A stretch of 64,000 nucleotides of DNA from Armatimonas rosea (lineage in GTDB: Bacteria; Armatimonadota; Armatimonadia; Armatimonadales; Armatimonadaceae): NCBI RefSeq assembly GCF_014202505.1, contig NZ_JACHGW010000001.1, positions 1,178,001 through 1,242,000 of the forward strand, in the 5' to 3' direction. The notes beneath the pieces were generated by a model. It was not told the DNA's origin. It saw nothing but the letters and a program-made list of their open reading frames with translations, and did not search any database. The first letter of the stretch is position 1; each line of letters starts with the position of its first letter. Shown here piece by piece: positions 12,640 through 20,102 of this stretch. The translations under genes were made by a program, and so were the position numbers.

Positions 12640-14631
12640 CTACCAGTTAATGGGGTAGACATTGATGCCGGAGAGGGCGCCCCAGGCGGTGGTGAGGCCC
12701 CCGCCAAGCAGGTCGCCGGCGATCAGGCCAAGGAAGAACGGGGCGAATTTTTTGTAGGTGTCCGCGCCGCCGTAGCGCAGAACCAAAATCTTGACGCCCC
12801 AGGCGATCAGAAACGGGAGCCAGGTGCTGGTCATGGTGTTGGTGTTTGCCATGGCGTAGCCGACCGGGTGCAGCGGCCACCAGAGGAAACGGGCGCGTAG
12901 GAACATCATCCCGGCCGTGAAGGCAAAGCCAAAGCCAATGGCGGCGAGGCCACGCAGGTCCGGGGCGGCGGGGTTGCGTAGCAGGGCGACTAGGTTGTCG
13001 AAGGGCTGGCGGCCCATGCTCGTACGCCAGGCATCGGTTTTTGCTTCGGCACCGTAGCCGTGCCAGAGCAGGAGGGCGATGGCAAACGACGAGATAAGCC
13101 CAATCACGGTGGCGATTGCGATGGCGACAAAAGTCTTGCGGCGGCTGGCCCCGACACTATCGGCCATCTTGAGCGCTTCGAGCTGGTGGGGCATGGGCAG
13201 GCAGCGCATGTCGAAGTTGCCCAGCACGGGGCGCATGAACGCGAGAACCGTGAGGTCGGCAGGGGTGAGCAGGCCAGTGCCGAGGGTGCGGGTGAGCATG
13301 TGGTTGACATCCACCTCGGGGCCAAAGAGCCAGGCATTGCCGGTCTCGGCGCGGATGCGGGTGGCGGCGACCATGTAGCAGAGGGCTAGGATCACCAGGA
13401 GGGCAGCGATCAGCGGCTGCATCCCGGCGACAATACAGAACGCGATCATGAGGCCCACTGAGACCAGCAGGCCAATCGCGGCGGCACGGTAGCTCAGGGC
13501 TTCGTCGGTGTCATCGAGCTCGCCTTTGGGGCCTCCAAAGGCCATCGTCACCACTTCTTTGACATAGCTACGGGCGAGCCAGAGCGGGACGAGCGCAAGG
13601 GCGAGAAACGCGCCGGCACCTTGCTGCCCGATAAAGGGAAAGGTCGCGCGCTGCGTCCCGGTCATACCGGCGTCGATATTGAGTGCCGCCCCGACCACGT
13701 TCTCGATGCGGGTGAGTAGGAAGAAAAACCAGCCGGAGAACGTCACCTCGACCGGAATAAAGTACGCTACCCCGATCACAAACGGGTAGAACGAGAGCGG
13801 CGTGCGCCCCATCGCGTTCCACGGTGGGCTGGAGACAATCGCGGGCATTTGTGCCAGGTCCGTGTCGGCGCGGAGGGAGACCAGCGGGAACTTGGGGTCG
13901 TTGAGGGCGAGGGTGTTGATGAGCGTGAGGACGAAGGGAAGCGCTAGGCCGGCCCAGAAGATCTTATTGCGAAAGAGCGAGCCCTTCCCATCGTCGGTGC
14001 CGGCTTCCACGAGGGCGAGGGGTAGTGCCACGGTGGGAAAACTAAGTTTCTCGCGATCGACCCACTGGCGGCGCATGAGTGAGACCAGGCAGAAAGTGGC
14101 AAACGTGAGGGTCAGGAGAAAGCCAATCCAGACAAGTAGTTGTGGCCCCCAGAGCCCCCACGGCGGCGTGGTCTTGCCCTTGTAGAAACCGTCGAGCACC
14201 TCCGGGTTGGTCTGTGCCAGCCAGTGCGGGACGAAGCGATGAAACGTGGAGGCCCAGGCGTTGGCATCGGTGGCGTAGTGGAACGAGGCGACAATGGTCG
14301 GGACCAGAAAGTGGAGCTGGCCCGACGAGCTGAGCACGGTCGAAGTCGTCACCATGACATAGACAATCAGCATCTCCGCTGCCGTCAGCATGGTCTGGGG
14401 GAGGAAGCGCTTGAGGAGCAGATTGACCCCCGCCACCCCAAAGATCAAGGTCACCGCCCCGACCGGAGTGGCGGTCGCCGCAATCGCCGAGTGGCCCTGG
14501 ACACCGCTCATGATCAGCTCGGCGTAGTGAATCCAGAGGTTGGTGAGCACGGTCAGCCCCAGCCCCAGCAAGACCGAGCGCACCGTCAGGCCCAGAGCCC
14601 GTGTCGTTTCCTGAGCCCGCGTGGTTTTCAT
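12640..14631 (-). CDS. DUF6785-type polytopic membrane protein
   Basis: This 663-residue integral membrane protein with about 14 hydrophobic segments matches the DUF6785/DUF6784 proteins common in Planctomycetes and Armatimonadota, which look like secondary transporters of unknown substrate. Conserved-looking parts include LPQTMLTAAEMLIVYVMV, REKLSFPTVALPLALVE, the RIRAETGNAWLFGPEVDVN segment and MPHQLEALKMAD. The start at 14631 lies six bases after a TAAAAT hexamer (leaderless). It overlaps nothing and appears monocistronic. Function is not known. Confidence 0.8.
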   Translation of the reverse strand: MKTTRAQETTRALGLTVRSVLLGLGLTVLTNLWIHYAELIMSGVQGHSAIAATATPVGAVTLIFGVAGVNLLLKRFLPQTMLTAAEMLIVYVMVTTSTVLSSSGQLHFLVPTIVASFHYATDANAWASTFHRFVPHWLAQTNPEVLDGFYKGKTTPPWGLWGPQLLVWIGFLLTLTFATFCLVSLMRRQWVDREKLSFPTVALPLALVEAGTDDGKGSLFRNKIFWAGLALPFVLTLINTLALNDPKFPLVSLRADTDLAQMPAIVSSPPWNAMGRTPLSFYPFVIGVAYFIPVEVTFSGWFFFLLTRIENVVGAALNIDAGMTGTQRATFPFIGQQGAGAFLALALVPLWLARSYVKEVVTMAFGGPKGELDDTDEALSYRAAAIGLLVSVGLMIAFCIVAGMQPLIAALLVILALCYMVAATRIRAETGNAWLFGPEVDVNHMLTRTLGTGLLTPADLTVLAFMRPVLGNFDMRCLPMPHQLEALKMADSVGASRRKTFVAIAIATVIGLISSFAIALLLWHGYGAEAKTDAWRTSMGRQPFDNLVALLRNPAAPDLRGLAAIGFGFAFTAGMMFLRARFLWWPLHPVGYAMANTNTMTSTWLPFLIAWGVKILVLRYGGADTYKKFAPFFLGLIAGDLLGGGLTTAWGALSGINVYPINW

Positions 14632-14657
14632 GGGGGTATTTTACCGTGATACGGCCC

Positions 14658-14740
14658 GGCCCCCTAACCCCCGCCTGGCGGGGGGACAACGAGGAAAGAA
14701 GCTCCTTGTATTCCCCCCGTTCGACGGGGGTTAGGGGGCC
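14658..14740. repeat. Repeat family C: long inverted repeat at trmJ end
   Basis: Sixteen-base perfect arms (14658-14673 GGCCCCCTAACCCCCG and 14725-14740) enclose smaller GC hairpins. The right arm supplies the last codons (PAP) and the stop of trmJ. A related palindrome lies inside the comB-like gene at 57772-57806. Confidence 0.8.
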
Positions 14741-15447
14741 GGCGGCAGGTTTTTATGCACCCGGCTAAAGAGCGCGAGCAGAACGCTTAGCTCATGGCGC
14801 GTGGGATCGCAGCGGCGCAGGAGGGACTTGACCAGCGCAGGAACCGGCGCGGGCGTCCCGGGGCGCACAAAGCCGCTCGCCGCCATCACGCCGTCGAGGT
14901 GCCGGTCGAGCTGGACGAACTCGTTTTCGGTGGGCGCATCGGCGAGAGTCGGGGCAAGCGCAAGACTTTCCGGCAGGCTGCGCGTGATCTCGTAGAGCGT
15001 CAGCAAGACCGACTGCGCGAGGTTGAAGCTCGGGTAGGCCGCCGTGGTGGGAATCCGCACGACCCAGCGGCAGAGATTCAGGTGCTCATGGCGCAGGTCG
15101 TCGTCCTCGGGGCCGAAGACCAGTGCGGTTGTGCGGTCAGCGCGCTGTGTTAATTTCTCCGACCACTGGGGCAGGCTGACATAGTGCGCGGGGTTCTCGC
15201 CTTTTCGCAGCGCCAGCCCGACCACTTCTTGCATCGGAGCAATCGCCTCGGTAAAGCTCTCGTGGATCGTCATCGTGTCGAGGAGCACCGACGCGTCCCG
15301 CGCGGTGACACAGGCTCGCTCCCGGTCGTAGCCGCGCGGCGCGACCAGATGCAGGTGTTCAAACCCCAGGTTCTGCATCGCCCGCGCCACCGAGCCGATA
15401 TTGAGGCTCTCCTGCGGCTCGATCAGGATGATGTGAAAGTTATTCAT
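14731..15447 (-). CDS. trmJ: TrmJ-like tRNA (Cm32/Um32) 2'-O-methyltransferase (SpoU fold)
   Basis: This 238-residue SPOUT-class methyltransferase probably methylates the ribose at tRNA position 32 with S-adenosylmethionine. Motif 1 is EPQESLNIGSVARAMQNLGF at residues 10-29; motif 2 TTALVFGPEDDDLRHEHL near 108; motif 3 IPTTAAYPSFNLAQSVLLTLYE near 135, forming the trefoil knot. The C-terminal 90 residues match the TrmJ extension rather than TrmH. In motif 2 the usual FGRE is FGPE, also seen in family members. The final residues come from repeat C. It lies about 4 kb from the tRNA-like array, with no sign of direct linkage. Confidence 0.85.
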   Translation of the reverse strand: MNNFHIILIEPQESLNIGSVARAMQNLGFEHLHLVAPRGYDRERACVTARDASVLLDTMTIHESFTEAIAPMQEVVGLALRKGENPAHYVSLPQWSEKLTQRADRTTALVFGPEDDDLRHEHLNLCRWVVRIPTTAAYPSFNLAQSVLLTLYEITRSLPESLALAPTLADAPTENEFVQLDRHLDGVMAASGFVRPGTPAPVPALVKSLLRRCDPTRHELSVLLALFSRVHKNLPPAP

Positions 15448-15457
15448 ATGCGTTCAC

Positions 15458-15589
15458 CGCCGGTTGGAGCGGCGGTGCTGGAGAGCGTCGCAGGCTCCGC
15501 TGCAAAGGCCGTTCCGGCCATACAAAATTATATGGGCGGCACGCCCTTCCCAGCCGGAGGCTCTCCAGCACCGCCGTTCTAATCGGCGG
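15458..15589. repeat. Repeat family D: 130-bp palindromic element between trmJ and Rid gene
   Basis: Thirty-base arms (15458-15487, CCGCCGGTTGGAGCGGCGGT, then GCTGGAGAGC; and 15560-15589) pair with a few mismatches around an AT-containing centre (ACAAAATTATATGGG). The right arm contains the stop codon and last three codons of the Rid gene. Confidence 0.75.
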
Positions 15590-15968
15590 GGCAAACCGCC
15601 AGCACCTTGATCTCCACATGGATCCCCCGCGGGAGCGCCGAGACCTGGATCGTGGTGCGGGCGGGGCGAATCTGGCCGAGGTACTCGGCGTAGATGGCGT
15701 TGTAGGTGGCGAAGTCGGTCTCTAAATCCGTGAGGAAGCCGGTGACATCGACCACGTTTTCGAGCCCGAGTCCGGCGGCTTCTAGGATGACTTTTAGATT
15801 ATAGAAGACCCCGTGGACTTCGTCGGCGAAGGTGGCGGGGAGCTCTCTCTCGCCACGCTTGTGGGGGCCGAGGCCGCTGATAAAGAGAAAGTTGCCGACC
15901 CGGCGGGCGTGGGGGTAGGCGGCGACAGGGTCCGGGCCGCCGTCGGCCATGAGTTCCGTTCCATTCAT
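15579..15968 (-). CDS. Rid (YjgF/YER057c/UK114) family protein
   Basis: This protein of about 129 residues belongs to the Rid family, trimeric enzymes that hydrolyse reactive enamine/imine intermediates or related compounds. Visible hallmarks are FLFISGLGPH, the VFYNLKVILEAAGLGLENVVDVTGFLTD stretch and ARTTIQVSALPRG, whose arginine is the substrate-carboxylate ligand in RidA. ATG 15968 is preferred to the upstream codon because MNGTELMADGGPDP matches the family start. The last codons and stop lie in the arm of repeat D. It is divergent from rplU. Subfamily is uncertain. Confidence 0.85.
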   Translation of the reverse strand: MNGTELMADGGPDPVAAYPHARRVGNFLFISGLGPHKRGERELPATFADEVHGVFYNLKVILEAAGLGLENVVDVTGFLTDLETDFATYNAIYAEYLGQIRPARTTIQVSALPRGIHVEIKVLAVCPAD

Positions 15969-16060
15969 GCCTGCCACCCTACAGATAAAATTTGATTTGC
16001 GCAAGTGTAGCGCCCGTGATAAACTCCGAGGGTTGTCTTGACAGAGGTTGACAAAAAATT

Positions 16061-16369
16061 ATGTATGCAGTGATTCGAACGGGCGGCAAACAATACCGTG
16101 TCGCAGAAAAAGATACTCTTGTTGTGGAAAAGCTGGATGGCGCTGAGGGCGACACCGTGGTCATCGACGATGTTCTCTTCGTCGGTGGGGACGCCCCCGT
16201 ATTCGGCACTCCGACCGTCGCCGGCGCGAAAGTGACCGCGACCATCGTGAGCCAGGGCAAGGGCAAGAAGATCAATGGCATCACCTACATCAAGGTGAAG
16301 AACCACCAGCGCCACTACGGCCACCGCCAGCTGGAGACCCGGCTTCGCATCGACTCCATCGCGGCGTAG
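16061..16369 (+). CDS. rplU: 50S ribosomal protein L21
   Basis: This 102-residue protein is bL21: it begins MYAVIRTGGKQYRVAEKDTL, has the internal GKGKKINGITYIKVKNHQRHYGHRQ and is of normal length. bL21 binds 23S rRNA near bL20. It starts the classic rplU-rpmA-obg cluster. Two TTGACA-like hexamers (16038, 16048) precede the start with no clear -10, and TTGTC...GACAA there forms a short palindrome, possibly a regulatory site. Confidence 0.97.
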   Translation: MYAVIRTGGKQYRVAEKDTLVVEKLDGAEGDTVVIDDVLFVGGDAPVFGTPTVAGAKVTATIVSQGKGKKINGITYIKVKNHQRHYGHRQLETRLRIDSIAA

Positions 16370-16399
16370 GCTCTTACAAAAGCAAGGAAGAAATAGAAA

Positions 16400-16681
16400 A
16401 TGGCACATAAAAAAGGGGTAGGTTCGTCCCGTAACGGCCGCGATTCCAATGCCCAGCGCCTGGGCGTCAAAGAGTACGCCGGGCAGTATGTCACCGCCGG
16501 TTCTATCTTGATCCGCCAGCGTGGCAGCGAGTTCGATCCGGGCAAGAATGTTGGCCAGGGCAGCGACTACACGCTCTTCGCCAAGATCGACGGTGTCGTG
16601 AAGTTTGAAGGCCACAAGCAGAATCGCCGTATCTCGGTGTACGCAGTGGCTCCGGTTGAGGAAGCGGTCGCCACCGCGTAA
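16400..16681 (+). CDS. rpmA: 50S ribosomal protein L27
   Basis: This 93-residue protein is bL27, which reaches the peptidyl-transferase centre with its N-terminus. [20 protein letters not shown] starts directly at the mature-type sequence with no cleavable Firmicutes-style leader. The core GSILIRQRG and the HxNRRISV end are typical. It lies 30 bases after rplU, with AAGGAAG upstream as ribosome binding site. Confidence 0.97.
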   Translation: MAHKKGVGSSRNGRDSNAQRLGVKEYAGQYVTAGSILIRQRGSEFDPGKNVGQGSDYTLFAKIDGVVKFEGHKQNRRISVYAVAPVEEAVATA

Positions 16682-16704
16682 GCTTTCTCTCAAAAAGAAA
16701 CTCA

Positions 16705-16733
16705 GGCCCGGTCTGCTTGGCAGCCGGGCTTTT
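16705..16733 (+). terminator. Rho-independent terminator between rpmA and obg
   Basis: The hairpin GCCCGG (16706-16711) / CCGGGC (16724-16729) is followed by TTTT. It lies 16 bases before the obg start, so it either ends the ribosomal-protein transcript or attenuates read-through into obg. Confidence 0.65.
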
Positions 16734-16748
16734 GCTTTGGGGTACCCC

Positions 16749-18095
16749 ATGTTTATTGATGAAGTTGAGATCTGGCTGATGGCGGGCTCGGGAGGCAGCG
16801 GAGCGCTGACCTTCCGTACCGAAAAGCACGTCCCCCGTGGCGGTCCTGATGGCGGCGACGGCGGGCATGGGGGCTCCGTGGTCTTTGAGGTGGACTCCAA
16901 CCTCTCCACCCTGCTGGACTACCGCCCCGGCAAGAAGTACCGCGCCGAGCGGGGCGAGAACGGTATGGGCAAGCGCCAGTACGGCAAGAATGGCCCCGAC
17001 CTGGTGCTCAAAGTCCCCCCGGGAACCCAGGTCTTCGATGCCGAGAGCGGGGAGCTGCTCGCCGATCTCTCCCACGTGCCGCAGAAAGAAGTGCTGGCGG
17101 CGGGTGGGCGCGGCGGACGCGGCAATGTCCACTTTGTCACCAGTGTCCACCAGACCCCCAAGTTCGCCGAGAAAGGCGAGCCGGGCGAGGAGCGGCGGGT
17201 CAAGCTCTCGCTGAAGCTCCTGGCCGATGTGGGGCTCCTGGGCTTTCCCAATGTCGGCAAGTCCACGCTGCTCGCCGCGGTGAGCGCCGCGCGCCCCAAG
17301 ATCGCCGACTACCCGTTTACAACACTTGTCCCCAATCTCGGGGTCGTGCCGGCGGCGGACCACCATAACTTTGTCATGGCCGATGTGCCAGGGCTGATCG
17401 AGAACGCCAGCGAGGGCGCGGGGCTAGGGATTCAGTTCCTCAAGCACCTGGAGCGCACCCGCCTGCTCGTGCACCTGCTCGATGTCTCGGGCCTCTCCGG
17501 TCGCGACCCCTTGGAGGACTTTGGGATCATCAACCGCGAGCTCGATGCCTTCTCCGAGGACCTGGCCAAGCTCCCGCAGATCGTGGTCTTCTCCCGGATC
17601 GATGTGCTGGGCGACCGCACGGGCCTCGTGCCGCTACGGCAGTTCTTCGAGGCGCGTGGGCTGGAGGTCTTCCCGATCTCCGCGGTGACCGGCGAGGGCG
17701 TGCGCGACCTGATCCTGCATGTCTGGACCAAGCTGCAAGAGATTCCCAAGGAAGTTCCCAAGCTGAGCGGGGTGGTGCACATCACCAATAACAACCGCGC
17801 CGACGATGACCCGAAGCACTTTACGATCACCCGCGACGACGAAGGAGTGCTGGTGGTCTCGGGCAAGGCACTGGAGCGCGTGGTCGCCATGACCGACATG
17901 GGCAACGAGTACGCGGTTCGTCGCCTACAGCGCCAGCTGGAGCGCTGGGGAGTCTTCACCAAGCTCAAGACCTTTGGGGCACAAGAGGGCGACACGGTCC
18001 GTATCCGCACCACGGAGTTTGACTACGTGGACGAAGACGCTTGGGATGCCGAGGAAGTGGAAGACGACGAAGAGTTTGAGACGGATACGGTATAA
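16749..18095 (+). CDS. obg: GTPase Obg/CgtA
   Basis: This 448-residue ribosome-assembly and stress GTPase has three parts: the glycine-rich Obg fold (1-158, FRTEKHVPRGGPDGGDGGHGG), the G domain (G1 GFPNVGKST at 165-173, G2 region YPFTT, G3 DVPG, FSRID in place of NKxD at G4) and a C-terminal OCT domain with an acidic tail (EDDEEFETD). ATG 16749 is chosen because it begins the Obg fold at MFIDEVEIWL; the longer in-frame codon lies within rpmA. G4 reads FSRID rather than NKxD, a noticeable variant. rex follows nine bases later. Confidence 0.96.
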   Translation: MFIDEVEIWLMAGSGGSGALTFRTEKHVPRGGPDGGDGGHGGSVVFEVDSNLSTLLDYRPGKKYRAERGENGMGKRQYGKNGPDLVLKVPPGTQVFDAESGELLADLSHVPQKEVLAAGGRGGRGNVHFVTSVHQTPKFAEKGEPGEERRVKLSLKLLADVGLLGFPNVGKSTLLAAVSAARPKIADYPFTTLVPNLGVVPAADHHNFVMADVPGLIENASEGAGLGIQFLKHLERTRLLVHLLDVSGLSGRDPLEDFGIINRELDAFSEDLAKLPQIVVFSRIDVLGDRTGLVPLRQFFEARGLEVFPISAVTGEGVRDLILHVWTKLQEIPKEVPKLSGVVHITNNNRADDDPKHFTITRDDEGVLVVSGKALERVVAMTDMGNEYAVRRLQRQLERWGVFTKLKTFGAQEGDTVRIRTTEFDYVDEDAWDAEEVEDDEEFETDTV

Positions 18096-18107
18096 TTGTG
18101 AACAATG
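18091..18107 (+). promoter_or_regulatory. rex promoter with palindrome over the start site
   Basis: TATAAT (18091-18096) overlaps the obg stop codon. The palindrome ATTGT-GA-ACAAT (18095-18106) runs to the rex ATG. It contains TTGTGAA, which equals one half of the known Rex operator TTGTGAAnnnnTTCACAA, suggesting autoregulation of a leaderless rex transcript. Confidence 0.5.
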
Positions 18108-18773
18108 GTACAAACTCCCACAGAAGAATCGGCATCGCTTCCTAAAGTTCCGATCCCGACTCTGGAGCGCCTGACAACCTACCTGCGTTGTCTGGTCGAT
18201 CTGGGGGCAAGTGGAGTCCAGACAATCTCCTCAGCACAGATCGAGGAGCACACGCGCATCAGTGCCGCCCAGTTCCGAAAAGACCTCTCCTACTTTGGGG
18301 AGTTTGGCAAGCCCGGCGTGGGCTACCAGGTCTCGGAGCTGGAGGCGCGGATCGCGCGGATTCTCCAGATCCACAAGCTCCAGCCCATCCTGCTGATCGG
18401 GGCGGGGAACCTCGGGATGGCGCTCGCGGCCTACCCCGGCCTGGAAGAGCACAAGTTCCGCATTGTCGCTCTCTTTGACACCGACCCCCACAAGATCGGC
18501 AAGCGCGTCCACGGCATGGATATCATCGACTTCTCCCAGCTCGGCGAGATCAATGAGGTCCTCCAGGCGCAGATCGCGATCTTGGCAGTTCCCACGGGCG
18601 CGGCACAGGCCGCCGCAGACACCGCGATCCAAAACGGCGTGCGTGCGCTTCTGAACTTTGCTCCCGCGCCGCTGAAGGTGCCCGCCGGGGTGGTGGTGCG
18701 CAATGTCTCCTTCCTCCAGGAGCTTGCCGTGCTCTCCTACCACCTCACCGAGACTGAGAAGCGAGGCACCTAG
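18105..18773 (+). CDS. rex: Redox-sensing transcriptional repressor Rex
   Basis: This 222-residue repressor senses the NADH/NAD+ ratio. A winged-helix domain (residues 20-80, ISAAQFRKDLSYFGEFGKPGVGY) precedes a Rossmann domain with GAGNLGMALAAYPGL near 93, FDTDPHKIG and IAILAVPTGAAQ. All family hallmarks are present and the length is normal. It follows obg by nine bases and overlaps the next gene by one base. A half Rex operator covers its own start. Its targets elsewhere cannot be seen. Confidence 0.95.
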   Translation: MVQTPTEESASLPKVPIPTLERLTTYLRCLVDLGASGVQTISSAQIEEHTRISAAQFRKDLSYFGEFGKPGVGYQVSELEARIARILQIHKLQPILLIGAGNLGMALAAYPGLEEHKFRIVALFDTDPHKIGKRVHGMDIIDFSQLGEINEVLQAQIAILAVPTGAAQAAADTAIQNGVRALLNFAPAPLKVPAGVVVRNVSFLQELAVLSYHLTETEKRGT

Positions 18774-19660
18774 TGGCGCGGCACCGCCGCTGGGGACTGC
18801 TGGCACTCGTGCTCCTGCTAGGGGCGCTCTCGCTCGGGCTGGGCATCGCGCTCCGGCGGCCGTCGGGCGCCACAAGACTTCCTCCGCTCCCGCCCCGTGC
18901 CCTGATTGTCGCCTACCTCAAGGTGGGCCACGGCGAGGCTTCCTGGGTCAAGACCGCCGATGGCCGCTTCCTGGTGATCGGGGCGGGGCCGGTCGGCTCG
19001 GGGGCACATATCGCCGAGACGCTGCGCGCCGCGGGGGCAAAGCAGATCGACCTACTAGTCCTGCCCTATGCCTACAGCGAGGCCCTCGGGGGGGCGTTGG
19101 AGCTGGTGGCGCAGTTCCCGATCAAGGCGGCGCTCGAGGTGGGAGGCCCCCTGGTCAACCAGCGCCAGCGTGAGACCCGTGCGGCGCTTCTCCAGCGAAA
19201 GATCCCGGTGCAGGTGGCCCGTGCGGGGCATGCCTTCGACCTGGGGCACGGGGGGCGGCTCGATATTCTCTTTCCCCACGAGCCCTTGGTCTCTCGCACC
19301 CCGGTCGCGCCCAACAACGCGATTGTCCTGCGCCTCACCTGGGGCCAGACCCACTTCCTCTGGGAGGGGGGCTTGGAGGAGGCGGGGGAGCAGGCGTTCT
19401 TGGGGCTCGGCTACGAGCTCACGGCCGATGTGCTCCGGGTGGCCCGCTTCGGCAACGCTGGGGCCTCCACCCCCGAGCTGCTCCGTGAGGTCCAGCCACG
19501 CTTTGTGGTGATCAGCGCCGACGATAAAGACGGGGAGCTGCCGGCACCCGCGACCCTGGAGCGCCTGACCGCCACGGGGGCCACCCTCCTGCGCACCGAC
19601 CGCAGCCCTAGCGACCTCTTCTTCTTCTCCGATGGGCAGACCGTCGAGCAGGCACGCTAG
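18773..19660 (+). CDS. ComEC/Rec2-like metallo-beta-lactamase-fold protein, degenerate site
   Basis: This 295-residue protein has an N-terminal membrane anchor (residues 8-28) and then a domain that follows the ComEC C-terminal MBL domain in order: LKVGHGEASWVKT..LVIGAGP, LVLPYAYSEALGGA, NNAIVLRLTWGQTHFLWEGG. In active members the second block is LVLTHxHxDHxGG and the last ends TGD. Here the HxHxDH metal site is AYSEAL and the aspartate is G, so metal binding is lost. It may be a structural or binding protein of the envelope. The GTG start overlaps the rex stop; the two are co-transcribed. Confidence 0.75.
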   Translation: MARHRRWGLLALVLLLGALSLGLGIALRRPSGATRLPPLPPRALIVAYLKVGHGEASWVKTADGRFLVIGAGPVGSGAHIAETLRAAGAKQIDLLVLPYAYSEALGGALELVAQFPIKAALEVGGPLVNQRQRETRAALLQRKIPVQVARAGHAFDLGHGGRLDILFPHEPLVSRTPVAPNNAIVLRLTWGQTHFLWEGGLEEAGEQAFLGLGYELTADVLRVARFGNAGASTPELLREVQPRFVVISADDKDGELPAPATLERLTATGATLLRTDRSPSDLFFFSDGQTVEQAR

Positions 19661-19875
19661 GGGAGAGCCACGGTGGTGAGAAAGCCGACATGATCGAGGC
19701 GCGTCTGGATCGCCGCCACGGAGAGAAGCTCGGGATCGTGGAGGACCGTGACGGTCTTGCTACCCCTATCGACTCGTAGCTGCGCGAGCCCCTCGGTGCT
19801 GGCCAAGGCGCGCTGGATCGTCTGCACACCCGCGTCATCCTCCAACTCGGGAGCCCGTAGCGTTGTCTCTAACAT
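19657..19875 (-). CDS. Small HMA-like (ferredoxin-fold) protein lacking CxxC
   Basis: This 72-residue protein resembles heavy-metal-associated domains: beta-alpha-beta pattern with LRVDRGSKTVTVLHDPELLSVAAIQTRLDHVGFLTT, the usual second half of an HMA domain. The metal-binding CxxC loop near the N-terminus is missing (the stretch reads DDAGVQTIQRAL). Metal binding is therefore unlikely. ATG 19875 is preferred. It is convergent with the ComEC-like gene by a four-base overlap and has a terminator-like hairpin 17 bases upstream of its start. Confidence 0.6.
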   Translation of the reverse strand: MLETTLRAPELEDDAGVQTIQRALASTEGLAQLRVDRGSKTVTVLHDPELLSVAAIQTRLDHVGFLTTVALP

Positions 19876-19891
19876 GGCAGAGAGTCTACCC

Positions 19892-19922
19892 AAAAAAAAT
19901 CCCTGACCGGCACCGGCAGGGA
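19892..19922 (-). terminator. Minus-strand hairpin + T8 upstream of the HMA-like gene
   Basis: Read on the minus strand, TCCCTG-11 nt-CAGGGA is followed by eight T residues, a good intrinsic terminator. No minus-strand gene lies upstream before 20102, so it either ends a short RNA starting near 20030 or acts as an attenuator in the leader of the HMA-like gene. Confidence 0.6.
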
Positions 19923-20040
19923 TAGTGGAGAGAAGGATTTGAAGAGAAACGTCCCAGTGAAGGAAGCACTCTACAGGAGTACAAGCTCCGCAGAATAAAT
20001 GCCGCTTCGCCCTGGTAGCCCTGCGGGTTTATAGTAGATT
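19923..20040 (-). ncRNA. Candidate small RNA or regulatory leader
   Basis: Minus-strand -10-like hexamers (TACAAT and TATAAA, 20027-20045) precede about 110 nt without a reading frame, ending in the terminator at 19892-19922. Nothing matches an RNA family I know. The call rests only on the promoter-terminator arrangement. Confidence 0.25.
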
Positions 20041-20072
20041 GTACAACCGCCCCTTGGCGGACTATAATAGGA

Positions 20073-20093
20073 CGCGCTTCTTGCGCAAGGAGA
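20073..20093 (+). promoter_or_regulatory. Promoter and ribosome binding site of the Ycf46-like gene
   Basis: TATAAT at 20073-20078 is followed by a short leader containing AAGGAG (20088-20093), ten bases before the GTG start at 20103. This gene, unlike many neighbours, has a conventional Shine-Dalgarno leader. Confidence 0.55.
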
Positions 20094-20102
20094 ACGAACG
20101 CC

